Origin: Gorsachius magnificus
Lineage: Eukaryota; Chordata; Aves; Pelecaniformes; Ardeidae
NCBI GenBank assembly: GCA_034008185.1
Contig: CM067081.1
Coordinates: 29,758,806 to 29,822,805, forward strand
Length of the DNA: 64,000 nucleotides
Reading direction: 5' to 3'
Positions 43,342 through 55,939 of this stretch are shown here, piece by piece. A program made the position numbers and the translations under genes. How positions within the stretch are numbered: position 1 is the first letter of the stretch; the number at the start of each line of letters is the position of its first letter. A model generated the notes under the pieces. It made no database searches. It saw nothing but the letters and a program-made list of their open reading frames with translations, and was not told the DNA's origin.

Positions 43342-46300
43342 GGAGCAGAACTTGCTCTTGCCCTTCCTTCTTCCCCATGCCAGCTGAGTGCCCTACCCAC
43401 TAGTGCTCTTCCCTCAAGATGTGCTTGTGCTGTGGACGAGCTCCGTGCAACCCGTCGCTCTGTGACCATGCTGGCTTTCCCCCAGCACATATGCCCACAG
43501 CCGAAGAAGCTACCAGGGTTTGGGTTTCCAGGCAGGGACAGGCACACAGCTCGTATGTACTTGGACCTACCTGTAAGCACAGAAAAAGACATTTGGCAGC
43601 AGAGGGCTCTTCCCCTTCTCAGAGTAAGGCATCAAGAGATTGAAAAGGCTGCAGGATGAGACTTGGCAGATTCAGACTCGGGACAAAAAACAATAATAAT
43701 TAACAATGTATGTAATCAAGCACTAGAAGAGCATGCTACGGTCTGCGGTTGTTTCTTCAATGCTGAATATTTTACACCAAAATATCTTTTTCTCAAAGAG
43801 ATGCTCTAGTACAAATGGGAGTGAATTAGGTCAGGGGAGTTCTCTGACCTGAGGTAGGTAGAAGATCATGCAGATAATCCACATACTCCCTCTGGCCTTG
43901 TGACTAATTCCCTTTGGTACAGCTATTCCTGAAGTAAGTGAGATTGCTCGGACCTGTACTTGCCCTCAGGAACTTACAAACTAATTACGTTTGTTGTGTC
44001 AACCCATTAGATACTCATAGGCTGCATGCAGACTCATTAGTTTGACTGAATTATGTCTTTGCTCTTTGAACGTTATCAAAACATTCAGATCTAGCATGTT
44101 TCATGGTCTTCCACCATTACTCCTTCTTTGTACACAGATTCCTGTGGTTACTCCTTGCTAACAAACCACAGACTTTTAATGCGCGTATGCTGGTTTCGGT
44201 TATTTTGTAGATTGAAACTATGGTGGCTGATGTTATCCTGATCTTTTAAATCTATCTTGCTTTTGATGAAACCCTTTATTGTTAGATTTTAAAAAAATAT
44301 TTGTTTCAAATCTCATACATTAACTTTGTTGTAAAAAACTTGGCAGCCCAAATTCCTACAGAAGATGTATAGCAGCTCACACATTGGAGCCCGTGGGCCC
44401 CTGGTACCTCCACACCTGCAGTGCCTGCAAAGGAGCCTGGTCCACAGTCTCTCCCAGTGAGCAGGATGTTCATGGAAGGTGGGATGTGATAGAGAATTAT
44501 AAATACAATTGCAAATGCATAAAGCACCTTCATTCGGTGCAAGTGAGCTGTTTTGCTTGGAGCTGGTCTAGACTGCCCTGAATTTTCCTAGGGCACAGCC
44601 AGGCAGTCAGACTCGTGCTGTGAAAACCTCAGGTCTCTGTGCCTCCTTTGGAACCTGAAGTAGTCCACCTCATTTCTTCCCTTCCCCCTTTAAGAACAAA
44701 CAAACAACAAGGAACTGGTCTTGGGAAAGCTTTGAGAGGCCACCAGTGTCTTCCAGAGCAGTGATCTTCCATTGGGCTCTGGGGAAGTGGAGGTCCATTG
44801 GGTGTCATCTTCATGCCTTCATCCCAAGACATTCTTTCTGGGGGAGCCTAGCACCCCGTGACTGCAGGAATATTGAGCACCCCGTGACTGCAGGAATACC
44901 AAGTGCTGTCCCAGAGCCACTGTTCATTCACGCTTATCCACCAAGTTTGCATTCTTGCTGTGCTGGCTGTGCATTTAATGTGTGAATAATAGTTTTTTAA
45001 GACTGTTATTCAGCACCTACGTACTTTTGCTGGAAGGAGGGTGGAGGAGAGGAGGGTGGGGAGGTTTTCACTTAATGAAACTGTTATTATTTGCTGACAA
45101 GATCACCGAGTATCTTAAGAAGAGGGAATTTGATCTCCTTCCAAGTAACTAAACAGGAATTTGCACTGCAGAATATGTGTGAAGCATGTTGTACTCCAGG
45201 AAAAAAAAACAACAGTGTTTACAGTCCCATTGCCTAGGGACTTCAACATCTGTGAAGAAACAACAGTGGTTACACAGTGTCCACATTCTTTAGGATGACT
45301 TGATTATTTTAGCTCCAGGCCAGTGGAGCAGTACATGGACACACCCTCCTGGGAGACCCGCCTCACGTGAACTCAACCTCATGGCAATCCCTCTCTTGTG
45401 CTTCAGATATTCCTAAAGCTTCATCTATCCTGCAAAAATAAGTTCATCATGAAGCAGGTATGCAAGAAACATGTTCCAGCGGACTGGCTTTTTCACACGC
45501 AGACACTGGTGAGGCTAACACTGGTGGAGTCCTCAAGAGAACATGAGAGTGCTCCAGGTGTCTCAGCTCTGAGAGGCATTTGGGGGGTCCCTGAAGGAGA
45601 GTTGGACTTTGAATCCTGCTTCTGCAAAGTTGCAGTCACACCATACACTCATGTGAGTTCCACCGGGACCGCAAGCTCCACCGCCCCCTCCTACCCAGAG
45701 ACCAGCAGGAGTTGGAGACATGCAGCCCGATGCTTCCTGGCCATACGGCCCTGCAGACAGCCTCAGGGGCTGACCGTGCTGCCCACACCATGACTCCAAT
45801 GCTGCCACCGCAGACCCAGGCCTGTTGTTGGTCCCACCCAGGATTGGGAGGTGCTCATGGGTCGAGGAGGTTGTTGGCCATTAAGGCAAGAGCATAAATT
45901 GATGCGCAGTGTCTGAAGCGCTGGCTGGCTGGCTCCAGTGAAGGAAGAGGCTGCTGTGGATGAATGAAAGCCCCAGTGGATGGGGCTTTCCTGTGCTCAG
46001 GGGTGCAGCCGCTCGCCAAAGGGGCAGAAGAAAGGGCCGAGTACCCACTAAGGAGGAGAGGAGACATTTCACTCGTTTAATTTCACAGTTTCCAAAACCA
46101 GCATCAAACTGGGGGTAGAGTACAAGTGAGAAGAAAAGCACTCTTTACATAATCCTTTGGCAGTGAAATGAGCCGGTGATCCTTGCGGGAGAAGAGTAAT
46201 GCAGTTTTTAAGAAATAAACAGCATCGCTGTACTTGGTAATAGCTAGACAGTCCTGCTTTCCTGGAGAGTAATACAGAAGTTTATGACGGGCTTCTATGC

Positions 46301-48435
46301 CTGTCTTTTTGCCCCATGGTTTCTCCTCCGAACACAGCCCTGTAAAATGGAACATTCCTACAGTTTTCCTTAAACTAATCTGTAATTCCTTGGCCATAAT
46401 GCAAAGGGAGGCACCCATCTGTTTGTTTGGGGGTTTGGTTTTTTTTCTCTCTTCCACAAACGTCCTTGTTTGTGTCAACTAGCAAATCTAATCATCCAGC
46501 TCAGAGGAGAATTACACAACTGCAAACCTCATGAGACTTCAGTCTAATAGCAAATCTTGCTTAATACCCCGTGTTCCCTTCTTGCTTCAGATTTGCAGTT
46601 CCTTTGGCATTACAGCTGTGTTGTGCTTTTACATCTAAACCAGATTAAACTGCAAAAGGAACGCTGAACGGAAAAGCTGTGCTATTTCCACCTTGCAGGG
46701 CTTACTGAAATGAGCCTGGCTGTATTAAATGCGAGATAAAACTCCCACAGGGAGCATTAGTCTGATTCATATAAACACTTAAAGAAGTCAGTCTTGGTTG
46801 AGCTTCCTAGTCAAATAAGGTGGGTAACGGTGTGCAACCAGCAGAGCCCCTCTCCTTTGGAGAGCACCGCTGATAGAAGCCTAGCTGTTGTTTATCCTGG
46901 CTGGGAAGCAGCAGGATGAGTATTGGGTAACAACAGATAACCCGGGGTGTGGGTAACTCTTTCAGGCGAGGAATTGCAAGTGTCTTTTCTGTGGAACTGC
47001 CTAGCGCTGCGAAACGTTCTTCAGCTGTGCCCTTGATGTCGGCCATCTGGGAGGAAAATCTCATCAAGCTCTAGAAATGCAGCCATGTTTATGATCACTT
47101 TCTTTTGCAGTTGACTTTTAAGGGAGATAATCTTGTCAGAAGGAGGTTTGAAGGAAAGGCACATTACAGGTAGGTGCTTTTAATACGTGATGATAAAGGC
47201 GTAGATGAGGTTGCTTTTTTCTCCTCTGGTCTGCAGTGTCTGGTTTTCAGGAGCTGCCGCTCAAACCCATCCTTCCTGTTGGCTTTTTGCCACCACCCAC
47301 ATGAGACGGGGCCTGATTCTGACCACAGCACTGGTGCTGTGGCTACCGGCACGGCTGCTGCATGGCAGTGTGAATGAACAGCACCAGCGGTCATGGGCTG
47401 GGGGGGTCCCCTGCTGTAAATACTGAACTCTATGAGCTGAAAAAATGCTGCATGCTGGGGCACCCTCCTGCACGACATCTTTTATGGGTGACTTCCACAG
47501 GGTGCTGCTTCTCTCAGCTTGCTTTGGGCCCTGACCAGCTTGGATCCCCTGTGGCAGCGGCTTTGCTGGCTCTGGAAGCAGCCCTAGCATCAGCTGCTGC
47601 CGGGACGCTAATAGAGCCCTGGCTGAAACAAAGCACGTCGCTGAGACCGTAGAGCTGGGTAGCCAAGTTTCTGCAGCACTTCCAGATGTGAAGCGGGGGA
47701 GTTGGTTTTAGCCTATTTTACAGATTTTTTTAATTCTTTCTGATTCTTTTTTTAAAAGCACCGTGCAAACAATTCGTACTGTTTGCTCGCATTCAGCTGC
47801 ACGTTCCCGGTGGCGGTTGCTTAGTTTTTTTTCTAGCTGAGCCTCTCTGACTGATGCCCCATCTGTGTGCTGGGGCAGGTCACCAGCAGAGATCTCTTCC
47901 ACTGAAATCTAAGCAAAAACTGTCCCATGCCTGCTCTGTCCCATGTGTGGCTTCTGCCCTCAGCCCCCAGGGTAATCCTGTCCTGACAGTCTGCTCCGTC
48001 GCTCAACCAGGAGGCAAAATTCCCCTTAACTTTGGGGAGTTTGGACTGAATAAGGACTGTGTGATTTTGGCCAGCCAGTTTGGCAAGGAGTGCTCCAAGG
48101 AGGGATTATTGCCAAGCAACTTCCCGTCTGCATGGGTGCTCGGAGGAAGGGGCAGAGGCTGCTGGAGTGTCATGCCAGGTATTTATTTCTCCAGGGAAGC
48201 AGGAGCTTGGACCCAAACCTCAGTCCCCTTGTCAGCACGCACGCTGCACTACTTCTCTCTAACATGCATCTTAGGGATCAACATCACTGATTTTGTCCTG
48301 CCTGTAGTTTCAAGCAAACTCCTTAACAAATCCTGCAGCATTTTCTGAGGAATTAAATGTGATTGTGAGGGGGGGATTAAGCTGTGAAAGGAACTAAAGA
48401 AATCTCTGGTGCAGCCTGTCAATGCTTCTTTTCAG
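43342..48435. other. Long intergenic stretch upstream of the FGL1-like gene; no gene recognised
   Basis: Open frames here (for example 45398-45793 plus, 47164-47478 minus, 47854-48348 plus) overlap one another and show no domain or paired splice sites. A non-coding RNA or an upstream 5' UTR exon of the FGL1-like gene could be present but cannot be shown. A short tandem duplication lies at 44851-44898. Confidence 0.5.
44851..44898 (+). repeat. Short tandem duplication, 22-bp identical units
   Basis: The 22-bp unit beginning GCACCCCGTGACTGCAGG occurs at 44851-44872 and again at 44877-44898, a 26-bp period, with no mismatch inside the unit. Confidence 0.88.
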
Positions 48436-48445
48436 GTGATAAGAA

Positions 48446-48520
48446 ATGAGTGTGATGATGCCCTGGTTGCTGCTGCTCCTCCTCCTGGTCAGCTTCGGCT
48501 CACCTGCACCCAGGTTTTCG
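48446..48520 (+). CDS. FGL1-like coding exon 1 (signal peptide)
   Basis: Encodes [20 protein letters not shown] followed by APRFS. The donor GTGCGT is at 48521. Two further in-frame ATGs at codons 4 and 5 are possible alternative starts. Confidence 0.85.
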
Positions 48521-51500
48521 GTGCGTATCTCTTAGCTGTGTCTGTACAGCCTCTCAATGGTTTATCATTCCCAGTCATGTAGAGACAGGTTCTCATCCAC
48601 AAAAGGGATGTGGGCCTGCAAGAGCAGAGCAAAAATGTGTCTGCCTGAAGCTAAAGAAAGGTCACTCTTGCTGTCTTGATAACACAGGGTCTTCATGGTA
48701 TTAGAGGATGGGCAGCTCCCTGGCTGGCTGGACTGACATTGCCAAGAATTAAAAACAAGAACAAAAGCCCCTTAAAGAAAAAAAAAAAAGTTATTTTATG
48801 GCCACTGGAGAATATGCAGCTCCATTCCCTCAGGGAAAATTGCCTTCATTTATTCATTACAATTTAAACAGCAGGAAAGGGAAGAGGTGTTAGGCATAGG
48901 GTGAGGCAATCTGTACTCTTCTGATGAGCAAATTACTCTCGGGACATCCCAGGGGGGCTTGGCAACGAGAGTTTGGCAAGCTCAGGGCTGTCTGCAGCAG
49001 GTCCCTGTGTGCCTCCAGCCAGAAAATCCTCTGCGGAGGAAAACCAACAGAACCAGGAGAAGGAAGAAGAGGCTGAGAGGCCACGTTTGAGCACGTTCGT
49101 TGCTCTGCTGTCCTGGGCAACTGCTGATTTTGCTTATGCCTAGAACTGATCCTGACCCGGTATCACTCAAGCCAGCTTGCTCAGAACGAAAACAGCAACT
49201 GATTCTTATTGCACAGGTTTGCTTGGTTGTCTTGGAAGAGATTTTGCTCTGTTTTGTTATGTTTTTAATGGAATAACACCAGTCACAGACTAGATTGTTG
49301 CTGAAACTATTTATCACAGTCTGTGTGGGCCAGATTCTGGTCTTGGTTATGGTAATGCAGCTCTGAAGTTACCCCGCTGATCCTGGTAGGCTCACTGCTT
49401 TCCACTGATTTGCACCAAGTATCAGCTCTTTTATCTTCCAGTTTTACAAGAAGAGGTTTCTGGAACCTCACTGGTTTGGCCTGGCTGCAGTGCCAGAGCT
49501 GGTTTCCCCCCAACTCTTCCTACCCTGAGCAGTTTCATAGTCTGCAAACACTCCCTTTGAATTCATGAATGGGAGTCAAGACAAATTATTTTTGTCCAAA
49601 GTAATTTTCTGCATTTCTGATCATATTCTGTGATGCTCTGAGCAGTGGCAAGATCATTGTAGAAAACCCTTTTCCACTGGGTTCAATTCAACAGCCCATG
49701 CTGTACATGATTTGTGTATCTTAGAGAGAAACCACCATCGAATCGTCTTGATCCACAGAGGCAGCGTGACATGTTCGGATCAAGAGGAGACAGATACTCC
49801 TCCTCTCTCTGCCTTTCTGTTCTTACCACTGACTGAAGCCTGGGGTGTTTTTTTGTTTTGTTTTCTCCATAGGAAAAAGATATCTGCCTCCTAGACAACA
49901 ATAAATTAAGACAAAGGTTAAAACAGCTTCAAGACTTGCTTTACTTATATGAACTGCAACTGAAGGACATCCTGGAGAACACTTACCATAGAACAAAAAG
50001 TGGGCTGTTCTCAGGCAACAGGAGCGTGCAGCATGAGACACTTTTACCCACAACCAGTGGAAATTTGATAGTCTATGACCAAGGTACAGTTTGCAGTAGC
50101 ATATGTGGAAATTTCAGCTTGCCACAATGTTTATTTCTCCCTGCAGCGTCCCATGTGTCATATTTTATTTCTGCTTTAGAAAAAGCTTTAGAATTTTTAA
50201 GGTGGATTGTGTTTTAAAATGCAGTCAGATAGATGGGAAGGAGAAGGGCAGACTGGTGGCCCTGGTACCAGCAGACATTCCCTGGGGCCAGGGTCAGCTG
50301 GCCCAGCTTTAGGCAGCTACTGCCCAGGTACAACGCAGACACCTGCAGCTGGGCTTCTCACCTGGGACTCTGGTGCAGAGAGGAACAGGCACCTCTCAGC
50401 TTTTTTCCATCAGACCTACTTTAGATGTCTGCTTTAGGAAGAGATGGGTCTTGCTCTTGAAGAACCCATTTTCCCCCAGTGACTTAGGGGACCCCAGAGT
50501 GCCTGGCTCAGCTGCAAACACTGAAACCTGTTTGGAGGAGTCCAGCCTCCCTGCTCCTCGGCTTCTCCATCACTTTTGCAGCACAGTAGCAGGCGTGCAT
50601 ACTCTGTTCCGTGGTGTCACTTTGGGAACACGGTCATAGCTGGAATCGTGGCCTGTGGCCAAGATTTTCTCCTTCATGGGCATTACATTGAAAGTGTGAA
50701 GCACTGAGGTCATGAAAGGCACTCTCCTGATACAGCTCTGATAGAGCTGGTCACAAGAACTTAGCCTCTCATTTTAGAAATTTTGGGCCCTAATCCAATC
50801 TGAAGTACAGCTGAGGCTACCTTCCACATGGAAATTAGCTTCCCTGCAAATGATCTTTCTGACAGAGCCAGCCCTGGTCCTGCATCACTCCAATGCTATA
50901 GCCCTAACCTTAGCTGCAGCAACCCCATACATCACCAAAGATTTGGGAATGACTTCTTCAGAGGGCATGGCTGTAAAGGCTCTCAAGCCATGCTGCTCTT
51001 CGTCAGGCCCAGCACTTTGCAAACCAGCATTGCTACTACCTTACTGAACCATTTGCTTTGGCTTTGCAGGGCTTGCAGAGCTATTACATGGGCTGGCCGA
51101 GTGTCCTTGTCCCGTACAGCCTCTCAGGGATGTCTCATCTTGGCTGCATGTACCCCTTTGCTTTCCCCTTGCCCTGTTTAACAAACAGATACTGTTCTGC
51201 CTAGATTGCTCTGCGTTGTATAATCGGAAGAAGAGCAAAAATGGCTACTACCGGATCAGGCCCAGAGCAGACCGAGAACCTTTCCTGGCATATTGCGACA
51301 TGTCTGATGGCGCGGGCTGGACTGTCATTCAGCGGCGGAGTAACGGCAGGGAGAATTTCAACAGGTGGGTGCCCCATGGTTCATCAACAGGGCTTGCAGT
51401 CAGGCCTCCAGCACTCACCCTTCGTCCTGCTGCCCGGCAAAACCCAACATTTGAGAAGCAGGAGATGCAAGGCTATGCTTTAATGATGGTAACTCTGTGC

Positions 51501-54500
51501 ATTAGGACAATGTGGGGATACATATGAGTAGCAGGGGGCCATTTTCAAAATGGACCTGTAGCACCTTTTCCATTGGCTTCTCTGCGCTTGAATAAGTGTG
51601 TAGATATGTGCATATTTGTTTTCTCATTATTGGAGACTGTTGAAGGCTCCAAACTGGCAGTCACCTGCTGCCAGCACATAGACTGAAACCCATTGAACAT
51701 ACTCTCCCTTCTCATATCAGGAATCATTTTCAGCATGGTGCAACATTTATTTCCTTATTCAGATCATTCAAAAAGATGCCAAATCACTGACCCAGGTTGT
51801 TCTTTATGCAAAAATCACAGAGTGGTGACTTTCACCTGGAAATGCCCAGGAGGAGAGATGCTCTGGTAGCACAGTAAAGAAACATGCCCACGCAGATTAA
51901 TTCACTCTCACAGCACACACAATTTCAGGGCATGTCTAGTGTCTCTTACAGTGCGTGCAGTCCGTTGCAAAGCTACCTCCACTAGCTCTAAGATGGCTTG
52001 CCCAGAGAGTGGTAGCTATCTAGCCATGGTAGTTCAGCTCTCAGCACAGGTGAATGAAAAGCATCCCGAAGAGGAGCACTGACTGGCACGTGGGTCAGGC
52101 AGAATTAATATCCCTAATAACGACATGAGAAGGGGAATAAACACGGGGTTAGTAAAACTGGAAATGTTGATACACAGGAAGTATATGTGAATGTCAAAGA
52201 TAATGTGTAAACAACAGAGGGCATTTTAAGAGAATGAGATGACGAGAAGAAAGTAGCAGCAGGAGATTTCTCTTAGTGAATGCTAATGAAAAGTAAGTAT
52301 ATATCTTTGAAGGACAAGTTGCCACATCCAAACAGTGATCCTGCAAAAAAGCAGAGGTGAAAGTAGTCAGAATCAAAAATAGCTTTAAGTGGAACAGGAG
52401 CACAAATCAGAACCGGATATTTTCCTTTTAACTTAATCTGGAAGCTTTTCTTTGCAGCTTCTATTCGGTTTCTGATTCTTCACCATACCACATCATACAT
52501 CCAAGATTGTCAAGTCATAAGACTTGCTGAAGAACAGTATCAGATGCTTTGCTGAAGGCCAATATGACAGCTGCTGCTTTCCCTTTCCAGCTGACTGAGA
52601 ACCTTGCTCTGCGAGCGCTGCATCTGGCAGTTTGAAGGCTCAATCCCAATATATGTGTGTGCACAGGTTTAGCAGGCGAAGTAAGCTGTGAGTTGTATTT
52701 ACTTCTAAGGCAGAGTGACAAATCTCAGCTCAGCTTGCAATGAATCAGATACTTTTAGAAAGCAATGCCTAGAGATACAGCTGAAGCTTTACTCGTTACC
52801 ATAGCTAAGTCTCACGAACTGTCTAATTCCCTCACATGCTGAAATAGATATTTGTATCTCACTGCAGGAAATGGGATGATTACAAACTGGGATTTGGGAA
52901 ATTCCAGGGCAAGAATGATGAATACTGGCTGGGCAACGACCACATCTATGACCTGCTCGCTAGAGGTGCAAGTATTTTCCCTCCCCCGATTTCTTTCCAA
53001 TTTGCATGAGATAGTTCATTTAACAGGACACCACTTTGTGTTTAGGAGAGAGCTCATTAAAGATTGACCTGATGGACTGGCATGGGGAAAGACGTTATGC
53101 AGTCTACGAAAATTTCCAGCTTGCGAATGAGCAAGTAAGAAATGGAGAGAGTGGTGATTTGCTTGTTTTGGCTGTGAGGGTGGGGCATCTGCATGTGCAG
53201 CATCAGAGTTCAGTATCAGGGTTGTAATTACAGCTCTGCAAAACTTATCTGCTCTGGTTCCCTGGGATTCCTGGTTTGGCTGACTGACAAACAGCCCTGG
53301 GAGCAGAGACATAAGCCTGGATCTTCTTCCTCACGACCGCTGAGCACCCAAGCCACTGAGTGACAGGATCACGCATGCTCTCTTGCTAGCTCTGCTGCTG
53401 CACAGAGGGAAGCTCTCTGCCACAGGACACAGCGGTTCCCATGTACGTTTGCCTCTGGCCTCATGGTTAAAGGAGTCTTCCATGAGGGAGGAGATAAGGG
53501 TTTGAACCTCTGCAAGGAAACGGAACCCTGTTCTCCTACTTCCTAGGAGAGTGTTTCAGGCTCTCACATAAAAGGCAACCCCCAGAACAAACCCCCTCTA
53601 CTGTTTTAAGAATTGAACTCTAATCAAAGCTTTGAAAGAGCAGTTGAAGTTCCTATCTTGAAGAGAGGGACCTGTAGCACTACACTTAGTGTGAAAGCCC
53701 AAGGAGAAAAAAATCCCTGTATTTTCATGTTTGCGTTTTAGCTTTAGACAGCGTCCTGCTCAATGCAAGTGCTGCTCTTTGCAGGCTTGCCTTTCTGAAC
53801 GCCATGCATAAGTAGCCTGAATAACCAAGGACATGAGTTCCATTGCACAGACCAGTCCTAGTTCCAACTCCATCACCACTCCAGAAATGTAATCATTGCA
53901 TTCAGTTTGCAATTATGGTTTTCTTATGAAAAGTTTGAACAGCTTCATTTTAATACCCTGCTGCTATTTTTCATATACAAAATGGAGTGTGATGATGGGA
54001 AAAAGCCCACACCACAAAAGAAGTAATCATCCATCTCATGTCAAATGCCTCTTAGATCTGTTAGATGTGCACAATGGAACTGTTCTTCTAAGTATTCCTA
54101 CCAGGATGGGACCATTTAACTAGAAATCAGATGTCTTCTAGTTCTTGGAGGAGCAAAATTCCTAAGGAGTTATTCTAGCTGAACAACTGATCAGTTTATG
54201 AAGGCAACTGCTTGGCACAGTTTCCTGCCAAGTTGTTCTTCATGAGCTAGGAAGAGCCTTCCAGCTTGTTGTACAGTGTATCAAATGGTTATCGAAAGAC
54301 AATAAAGCCTGAAGCCCTTTGTAGCAGAAGCAGTAATTAGCAATCCTTTCTGGAAGTTTAACTCCTGCATTGATCTACACTAGGATCACTAAAGCATGGG
54401 GCCAAAAGTCACCCTTGACTTCATCAGTCATGCCTTTGACAGTGGATGCAATGGCGAGAGCACATTTGATCTCAAAAATGGGAGGAAGGGCAACAGAGCT

Positions 54501-55939
54501 GGTATCAAAGACTTTTCACATATTCTTGCAGGACAATTACAGGTTATGGTTTGGCACCTATTCTGGTAATGCTGGCGACGCTCTGTCTGGTGGGAGCAAT
54601 TTTGAAGATCAGTGGTCAGCCTCTCACAGTGGGATGCAGTTCACCACATCTGACAAGGATCACGATCGATTCCTGGCAGGCAACTGCGCTTTGGAGAACA
54701 AGGGCGGTTGGTGGTTTAACAGGTATGGAACACTTGATTCCTCTGGGATGCATAGGGTGTGGGTGGTTGTACAGCCAAGAGGACTTGCCTGCCCTGCAGC
54801 AGCTGGAGGTTGCTGGGTGCATTTGCCACCCCACACAGCCAAACCTAAGACGTTTCCACATACTCAAAGGAAAGCAACCTGCTTCTTTCATTAGGAAGCA
54901 AAGCAGGCTAAGTTGCATTCATTTTAAGAAACTGGGCCACAGGTAAGTTGCATTCATTTTAACCAAATGGGTCAGAAAAAAAAGGGAAAGAGCCCAATTT
55001 AAATTCCTTAAAGTGCTTTGGGTTATAGCCCAGGAAAGAAAACAACTGTAGCCACCGTGAAGTGAAGTGTGAACAAAGGACATTTCTCTGTTGTGGAGCA
55101 TGTCTAGGGGGTGAGCTACCCCTTAGAGCCCTGACGCTATGTTTGCTAGTTGGACATGCCCCACACATCAACAGAGAGGGCCTCAGGTTCTTCAGCCCTG
55201 GGAGCATGGACACACTGTGCTCAGCTTTTCTCTGCTTTAGTGCAGGATGAGCCTCTTCTTTGACCAGGCCCTCATCACACACAAATGGGAATCAGTGGAG
55301 CTACAAAAATGTACATCAGTAGTGGGTTTTACCTCGATTAAGACATCCGCATTTTTAGGTGTCAACACATAGCTGCCTACACTTGAGCTAGAGCCTACCA
55401 AATGGCACTACACCCCTCTCTTTAGGCAACTGAATCATGTCCCTAGTTAATACACTTGAAGGAGTCAACAGGTCGAATGATCTGACCAGCGTAGTTGTCT
55501 TCTTTAGGATGACCCACATACTTCTCTGGGTTCCACTAAATGCATTAACCAGATCTCCATAGGCTATCATAGGACTATAGATAACCAGTTCAGTACAGAC
55601 AGAGAGATTTAGGTGTCTGAACCTGCCAATGAATCCCGCCCTGGTGTTTCTAAATGTGTGTTGTGTGAAAATTGTACTTCACCATAATGACGCAATGTCT
55701 TCCCACACTAAACCTAATCTCCTTTTTCCCTCTCCTACATCATTACAAGGTGCCATGCCGTAAACCTCAATGGGCAATACTACAGGACGGGAAAGTACAA
55801 TGGATCCCATGACAATGGCGTGGTTTGGTCCACCTGGCACGGGATGTGGTACTCACTAAAATACTCGGCCATGAAAATCAGGACTCCGTTCTTTGTTGAC
55901 AGCGAGAGTGGAGATGGTGAAAACAGTCAGGGCAGCTGA
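48446..55939 (+). CDS. Secreted fibrinogen-domain protein, FGL1-like, complete seven-exon coding region
   Basis: Exons 48446-48520, 49873-50083, 51205-51364, 52868-52965, 53046-53134, 54532-54722 and 55750-55939 join in phase to 1014 nt, 337 residues. Residues 1 to about 20 form a signal peptide with a run of seven leucines. A cysteine (C30) and a short amphipathic helix (about 34-60) suggest dimers or oligomers. The fibrinogen C-terminal domain runs from about 97 to 323, with four conserved cysteines (C97, a cysteine in [17 protein letters not shown]263, C276). It also has the calcium-site run DKDHDRF (252-258) and GWWFNRCH (270-277). N-glycosylation sequons are at N74 and N292. Layout and size are closest to FGL1 (hepassocin, about 312 aa), and the domain is also shared with angiopoietin-like proteins and ficolins. 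The N-terminal part does not match FGL1 well, and synteny with THSD1 is not that of mammalian FGL1, so I give no symbol. An acceptor-like CAG at 48433-48435 suggests a spliced 5' UTR. Ligand unknown. Confidence 0.9.
49873..50083 (+). CDS. FGL1-like coding exon 2 (coiled-coil linker)
   Basis: Acceptor TCCATAG, donor GTACAG. Encodes [20 protein letters not shown] and the rest of the helical stretch, then a Ser/Thr-rich linker with the sequon NRS. Confidence 0.88.
51205..51364 (+). CDS. FGL1-like coding exon 3 (start of fibrinogen domain)
   Basis: Acceptor TGCCTAG, donor GTGGGT. Encodes [19 protein letters not shown] through [20 protein letters not shown], the diagnostic start of a fibrinogen C-terminal domain. 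Confidence 0.95.
52868..52965 (+). CDS. FGL1-like coding exon 4
   Basis: Acceptor CACTGCAG, donor GTGCAA. Encodes [20 protein letters not shown] and [12 protein letters not shown]; the EYWLGN block is a family hallmark. Confidence 0.94.
53046..53134 (+). CDS. FGL1-like coding exon 5
   Basis: Acceptor TGTTTAG, donor GTAAGA. Encodes [20 protein letters not shown] and ENFQLANEQ. Confidence 0.93.
54532..54722 (+). CDS. FGL1-like coding exon 6 (calcium site)
   Basis: Acceptor TTCTTGCAG, donor GTATGG. Encodes [20 protein letters not shown], then the aspartate-rich loop DKDHDRF and [13 protein letters not shown]. Confidence 0.95.
54909..54962 (+). repeat. Two direct 19-bp repeats, 35-bp period
   Basis: TAAGTTGCATTCATTTTAA occurs at 54909-54927 and 54944-54962 in the last intron of the FGL1-like gene. 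The segments after each copy are also loosely alike, so this is probably a small tandem duplication. Confidence 0.85.
55750..55939 (+). CDS. FGL1-like coding exon 7 and stop
   Basis: Acceptor ATTACAAG. Encodes [40 protein letters not shown] and an acidic tail, [13 protein letters not shown], before TGA at 55937-55939. The tail is longer and more acidic than in typical FGL1. Confidence 0.94.

Noticed and set aside
47854..48348. 164-codon plus-strand open frame just before the FGL1-like gene
   Set aside because: No domain, not in frame with the signal-peptide exon, and no donor site linking it convincingly; at most it may overlap a 5' UTR.
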